In this document: piece by piece, positions 60,433 to 64,000 of the stretch | Layout of the letters: each line of letters opens with the position of its first letter | Numbering within the stretch: position 1 is the stretch's first letter | DNA from: an uncultured Acetatifactor sp. | Lineage (GTDB): Bacteria > Bacillota > Clostridia > Lachnospirales > Lachnospiraceae | NCBI GenBank assembly: GCA_947631615.1 | Contig: CANRLX010000005.1 | Coordinates: 23,217-87,216 of the forward strand | Direction of reading: 5' to 3' | DNA length: 64,000 nt | Program-made: the position numbers and the translations under genes | Notes under the pieces: model-generated | The model's input: the letters and a program-made list of their open reading frames with translations, nothing else | Told to the model about the DNA's origin: nothing | Database searches by the model: none

Positions 60433-61740
60433 ATGGAAAATACTCGTGTAGTGTGGACCGAGCATCTTACAAAAAAATATAATCTCTATGCAAGACCACA
60501 GGATCGTTTCCGCGAGGCCGTTGGAATCCGCCATAAATCTCTTCACAATGATTTTTACGCGCTGCGGGATATCAACTTCGATGTATGCTTGGGTGAAACT
60601 GTCGGGATCATCGGAACCAATGGATCCGGGAAGTCTACTCTGTTAAAAATTATTACCGGAGTGTTGAAGCCCTCCTCCGGTCAAGTAGAAGTAAAAGGCC
60701 GGGTATCTGCACTTTTGGAATTAGGTGCCGGTTTTAATCAGGAATATACCGGTCTGGAAAACATTTATTTAAACGGCAGAATGATGGGATATTCCCGCAG
60801 GGAAATGGAGGCACGCGTGCCAGCCATTGTTGATTTTGCGGATATCGGTGAGTTTATTACACAGCCGGTTAAAACATACTCCAGTGGAATGTTTGCCAGA
60901 TTGGCTTTTGCGGTGGCGATCAATGTAGAACCGGATATTTTGATTGTTGACGAAGCGTTAAGTGTCGGCGATCTCTTCTTTCAAAATAAATGTTTCCGAA
61001 AATTTGAGGAACTAAAGGAAAAAGGGATCACCATACTGTTCGTCTCCCATGATATATCTTCCGTGCGTCAAATGTGTTCACGGGTCCTTTGGATAGAGAA
61101 GGGCATCCAAAAGTCATTTGGTCCCAGCGACTTAATATGTGATATGTACATGGACGAAAAAAGACAGCAAATGAATCAGCAAAGTACTGCTGTCAATCAC
61201 GCAGACAGTCAGTATCTAGTGGGAAATCAGATAGACCGGCTGGTCACCTTTCCATCTGTCAATAGCAGAAATTCTGCCATTGAATCCTCCAATCTGCAGA
61301 TCCAGTCGGTTTTTGTCATGGATAAAGACAATCGTCAGGTGACTTGCCTGGAGGTAGAGCACAGCTATTCGTTTCATGTTGTGGTCCGCCTTTTTGAGGA
61401 CATGGATGATCTGATTTTTGGTGTAGTAGCAGAAAACAATAAGGGTATCCCCTTATATGATTTTAATAATTTTATCAATGCAGATAAAGTGATACGGGGG
61501 TTGGCGGATCAGACAATTGAAGTGATTTTTTCCTTTACGCTTCCTCGTGTCATGAGAGGAACCTATTTGATATCTGCTGCTGTTGCACAGGGAACTCAGA
61601 CAAATCATGTAATGCTTACATGGCTGCATGGGGTTATGCAGTTGGAAATCATTAATCCGGGTTACAATTCCTCCTATATTGAGATACCGGCCAAAGTCCA
61701 ACATAATATTTATCCATGTAAAAATGTGAAAATTGTATGA
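60433..61740 (+). CDS. ABC exporter ATPase with Wzt-type C-terminal domain
   Basis: This is a 435-residue protein. The ATPase domain (1-250) has Walker A GIIGTNGSGKSTLLKIITG, signature TYSSGMFARLAFAV and Walker B ILIVDEALSVGD. Residues about 275-430 form the beta-rich Wzt C-terminal domain (FVMDKDNRQVTCLEVEHSY, GTYLISAAVAQGTQTNHVM). That domain recognises a chain-end modification on the polysaccharide in known systems. The methyltransferase gene that follows is a natural source of such an end group. AGGTAGGAC precedes the ATG. Confidence 0.93.
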   Translation: MENTRVVWTEHLTKKYNLYARPQDRFREAVGIRHKSLHNDFYALRDINFDVCLGETVGIIGTNGSGKSTLLKIITGVLKPSSGQVEVKGRVSALLELGAGFNQEYTGLENIYLNGRMMGYSRREMEARVPAIVDFADIGEFITQPVKTYSSGMFARLAFAVAINVEPDILIVDEALSVGDLFFQNKCFRKFEELKEKGITILFVSHDISSVRQMCSRVLWIEKGIQKSFGPSDLICDMYMDEKRQQMNQQSTAVNHADSQYLVGNQIDRLVTFPSVNSRNSAIESSNLQIQSVFVMDKDNRQVTCLEVEHSYSFHVVVRLFEDMDDLIFGVVAENNKGIPLYDFNNFINADKVIRGLADQTIEVIFSFTLPRVMRGTYLISAAVAQGTQTNHVMLTWLHGVMQLEIINPGYNSSYIEIPAKVQHNIYPCKNVKIV

Positions 61741-61756
61741 CAGGAGTCAAAAAATC

Positions 61757-62758
61757 ATGAACTATACAGGGGAAAGATTTTTACCAGAAGAATGTAAGGG
61801 AGAAATAGCCATTGAACACTATCAACGGTATCACTTTGCCTGTAGTTGGGTTCAAGGGAAAACGGTACTGGATGCAGCCTGTGGTGAGGGATATGGGAGT
61901 AGTCTGCTCTCTGCCCACGCCCAAAATGTAATTGGACTTGATATCGATCCGGATACTTTGACGGCAGCAGAACAGAAATACGGCAGCAGCCAATTAACTT
62001 TTGTACAGGGAAGCGTCTCGGCATTACCCTTTGAAGACCATTCTTTTGATGTTGTTATTTCCTTTGAGACCATAGAGCATGTAGATGAAATCTGCCAAAA
62101 GGCTTTTTTATCTGAAATACGCAGAGTATTAAAGCCGAACGGTTTACTCATAATGTCTACTCCCAACAAGTCCGTGTACACGGATCTTGTGGGAGGGAAT
62201 AATGCTTATCATGTCAAAGAGTTTTACACAGAAGAATATAAAGCTTTTTTGGCTTCCTATTTTAAAAATGTAAGGTTTTTTGTCCAGTTTCCGGATACGG
62301 GTTATTTTTTAACAGAGGAGGGAAAAGAGCTCTCCGTCTCTTATGTTCAAAAGGGACTTCTCTCCAGCCGATATGTGGTGGCGGTGTGTTCGGATGGTTC
62401 AGTAGATAGACAAATAGATACGGACAATTTCACGCAGTTTGATGATGAAATGTACTATTTTTTATATCGAACCGTTCACACACTGGAGGGTCAGGTGGTT
62501 TCCGTAAAAGTAGAGGCGGAACAATTTCAGGCCCGCCAGGAAGCTTCCATTGCGGAGCAGAAACAGGAAATATCCCATCTTCTATCCGAAATTGACGATC
62601 AAAAAAACTATATTGACCATCTGGAAAAGGATATTGAAAAACAAAAAAGCTATATCACTCACCTGGAGGCGGATATTGGAGAACAAAAAAGCTATGTCGA
62701 TCATCTGGAAAAGGATATTGGAGAATTGAAAAGTTATATCGAACGTCTGGAAAAATAA
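61757..62758 (+). CDS. SAM-dependent methyltransferase with C-terminal coiled coil
   Basis: This is a 333-residue protein. The class I methyltransferase domain has TVLDAACGEGYGSSLLSAHA (motif I, about 36-55), IGLDIDPDTL, and LPFEDHSFDVVISFETIEHV. LLIMSTPNKSVYTDLVGG follows. Residues 266-333 are a coiled coil made of 14-residue repeats. The ATG at 61757 has AGGAG ten bases upstream. In ABC-exported O-antigens such as E. coli O9a, a methyltransferase/kinase with a coiled coil caps chains and sets their length; a similar capping role is inferred. No kinase domain is seen. Confidence 0.85.
   Translation: MNYTGERFLPEECKGEIAIEHYQRYHFACSWVQGKTVLDAACGEGYGSSLLSAHAQNVIGLDIDPDTLTAAEQKYGSSQLTFVQGSVSALPFEDHSFDVVISFETIEHVDEICQKAFLSEIRRVLKPNGLLIMSTPNKSVYTDLVGGNNAYHVKEFYTEEYKAFLASYFKNVRFFVQFPDTGYFLTEEGKELSVSYVQKGLLSSRYVVAVCSDGSVDRQIDTDNFTQFDDEMYYFLYRTVHTLEGQVVSVKVEAEQFQARQEASIAEQKQEISHLLSEIDDQKNYIDHLEKDIEKQKSYITHLEADIGEQKSYVDHLEKDIGELKSYIERLEK
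62552..62755 (+). repeat. 42-bp (14-codon) in-frame repeats encoding a coiled coil
   Basis: Units at residues 266, 280, 294, 308 and 322 of the methyltransferase read like AEQKQEISHLLSEI, EKQKSYITHLEADI, GEQKSYVDHLEKDI and GELKSYIERLEK. Each is two heptads. The last unit is cut by the stop codon at 62756. Confidence 0.9.
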
Positions 62759-62783
62759 GTTAGTTTACCTTGGGAGAAACGCT

Positions 62784-64000
62784 ATGTTTGATATTGTGTA
62801 CGTGTCCTACAATTCATCCAAATGGGTTGATTTATGCTTTCAATCTTTATTAAAGGCGGATTTTGATTTAAAAAAGCTCCACATTTATGTGGTGGATAAT
62901 GCTTCCACAGACAACACGGTACAACTTTTACATGCCTTTCAGAAGAAACATGAAACTAGCTTTGGGTGCTTTGAAATCCTTGAGGAAAAAAACAACTGGG
63001 GATTTGGAAAAGCTAACAATATAGGGTTCTCCAAGGGGAAATCCGATGTCGTCTGTTTTTTAAATATTGACACGGAAGTTTTTCCCGACACCTTTGCAGA
63101 GTTAGCGAAAGAAATACAGGATTCCGTCTCCGAAGCGGCCCTATGGGAGTTTCGTCAGTTTCCATACGAGCATCCCAAAATGTACGATATTTTGACGGGA
63201 GAAACATCCTGGGCAAGTGGAGCGGCATTTGCAGTTAAACGAGATGTTTTTCAAGCGGTAGATGGATTTGACGAAAAAATTTTTATGTATGCGGAGGATG
63301 TGGATCTCAGCTGGCGGATTCGCACAGCAGGATATATTTTGAAATATGCACCGAGGGTCAAGATCATCCACCATTCTTATGAATCAGCAGGTGAAGTAAA
63401 GCCAACGCAGCATATTTTCAGTATAATCAATAATTTATTGCTGCGCTATCGATTTGGCGGGAAAAAGGTCATTTTGAAGGGGCATCTTTATTTTTGGAAC
63501 CTTATGCGGCGTCCGTCCGCTTTTCCCGGCGCCAAAAAACAATTATTAACTCAGTATTGGAAACACTTTAAGCTCATACCACATTTCTGGGCTGGGAAAA
63601 AGTATAAAAGGAACAGGGCTACGGTTGGAAGCTTTTATGGATGGGATTATAGTTTGATTCGCGACGGCGCTTTTTATGAAAATTTTTTGCCGTCAGAAAC
63701 ACCTCTTGTTTCCATTATTGTCCGCACCTGTGGGCGCCCCGCCGTTCTTCGGGAAACCTTGCAGTCCATTCGGAAACAAACCTATCGCAATATTGAAGTC
63801 GTGATCGTAGAGGATGGTCCTCCGGTTTCTCAGCAAATGATAGAATCGGAATTTTCAGATCTTCATTTGCTTTATCATGCAACCGGAATAAAAGTGGGAC
63901 GCTCCAAAGCGGGTAATCTGGCCATGTCCATGTCTCATGGAAAATATCTGAATTTCTTAGATGACGATGATCTGTTTTATGCCGATCATGTGGAAATATT
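62784..64000 (+). CDS. Two-domain GT2 glycosyltransferase, cut by the window end
   Basis: An open frame from ATG 62784 (AGGAGA-like GGGAGA upstream) runs to the end of the window, over 400 codons. The first domain is WbbL/rhamnosyltransferase-like: IVYVSYNSSKWVDLCFQSL, VVDNASTDNTVQLL, ILEEKNNWGFGKANNIGF, FLNIDTEVFP and the base EDVDLSWRIRTAGY. A second GT2 domain begins near residue 305: VSIIVRTCGRPAVLRETLQS, VVIVEDGPP and KYLNFLDDDDLFYADH. This second domain closely resembles the 58744 product. It likely adds two different sugars. Confidence 0.88.
   Translation, partial: MFDIVYVSYNSSKWVDLCFQSLLKADFDLKKLHIYVVDNASTDNTVQLLHAFQKKHETSFGCFEILEEKNNWGFGKANNIGFSKGKSDVVCFLNIDTEVFPDTFAELAKEIQDSVSEAALWEFRQFPYEHPKMYDILTGETSWASGAAFAVKRDVFQAVDGFDEKIFMYAEDVDLSWRIRTAGYILKYAPRVKIIHHSYESAGEVKPTQHIFSIINNLLLRYRFGGKKVILKGHLYFWNLMRRPSAFPGAKKQLLTQYWKHFKLIPHFWAGKKYKRNRATVGSFYGWDYSLIRDGAFYENFLPSETPLVSIIVRTCGRPAVLRETLQSIRKQTYRNIEVVIVEDGPPVSQQMIESEFSDLHLLYHATGIKVGRSKAGNLAMSMSHGKYLNFLDDDDLFYADHVEI

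Overview
The window reads as part of a chromosome from a Gram-positive Clostridia-type bacterium, most likely Lachnospiraceae-like. The evidence is AGGAGG-type ribosome binding sites, sigma-A promoters with 17-bp spacers, a T-box leader remnant, two BlaI/M56-peptidase loci and ABC exporters of the teichoic acid/capsule type. This placement is inferred from gene content, not from a marker gene. Nearly everything serves cell-surface glycan synthesis and export. Most genes lie on the minus strand.

Region 1 (1-14.5 kb, visibly GC-rich) is a minus-strand run of membrane glycosyltransferase-type proteins, GT2 glycosyltransferases, a sugar aminotransferase and an FAD oxidoreductase. A divergent plus-strand pair follows (large membrane protein plus SGNH-type hydrolase), then a PseB/CapE-like UDP-GlcNAc 4,6-dehydratase. 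Region 2 (14.6-18.8 kb) holds a BlaI/M56 regulatory pair with a clear double operator, a decayed tyrS with the 3' part of its T-box leader, and a membrane protein paralogous to one in region 1.

Region 3 (18.8-23.85 kb) is a self-contained operon with its own promoter and attenuator-like leader. It encodes a circularly permuted ATP-grasp protein, an alpha-E protein, a transglutaminase-like protein and two AstE/AspA-type proteins, one of which has lost its metal-binding histidines. A 14-bp minisatellite separates the two AstE-like genes. This predicted peptide-ligation/processing operon is the strongest non-glycan candidate system. Region 4 (23.85-27.5 kb) is manC-manA-gmd, making GDP-mannose and GDP-4-keto-6-deoxymannose, with a 21-bp repeat array before gmd. 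Region 5 (27.5-30.5 kb) has a second BlaI gene, a decayed M56 gene, a small secreted protein and an intact M56 gene in inverted orientation. Region 6 (30.6-33.1 kb) is rfbA, rfbC and a double-XRE regulator behind an 11-bp inverted repeat.

Region 7 (33.3-58.7 kb, AT-rich, mostly minus strand) looks like one approximately 25-kb operon starting from a promoter near 58.67 kb. It has an ABC exporter, an FdtA/FdtB/FdtC-like set for a dTDP-3-acetamido-3,6-dideoxyhexose, a GT61 enzyme with an 11-residue repeat region, a class II aldolase, two nucleotidyltransferases, a membrane glycosyltransferase-kinase fusion, a HAD phosphatase, a second aminosugar set (Gfo/Idh oxidoreductase, aminotransferase, formyltransferase), several membrane glycosyltransferase-like proteins and an acyltransferase. 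Region 8 (58.7-64 kb, plus strand) diverges from it with a GT2, a second ABC exporter whose ATPase has a Wzt-type C-terminal domain, a methyltransferase with a repeat-built coiled coil, and a two-domain GT2 that runs off the window.

The likely overall logic is as follows. Nucleotide sugars are made by rfbA/C, manC/manA/gmd, the FdtABC-like set and the Gfo/Idh-aminotransferase-formyltransferase set. They are assembled by cytoplasmic GT2/GT4/GT61 enzymes and exported by two ABC transporters. Polyprenol-dependent membrane enzymes, an acyltransferase and the SGNH protein would then decorate the chains outside the cell. No tRNA, rRNA, CRISPR array, transposase or phage gene was seen.
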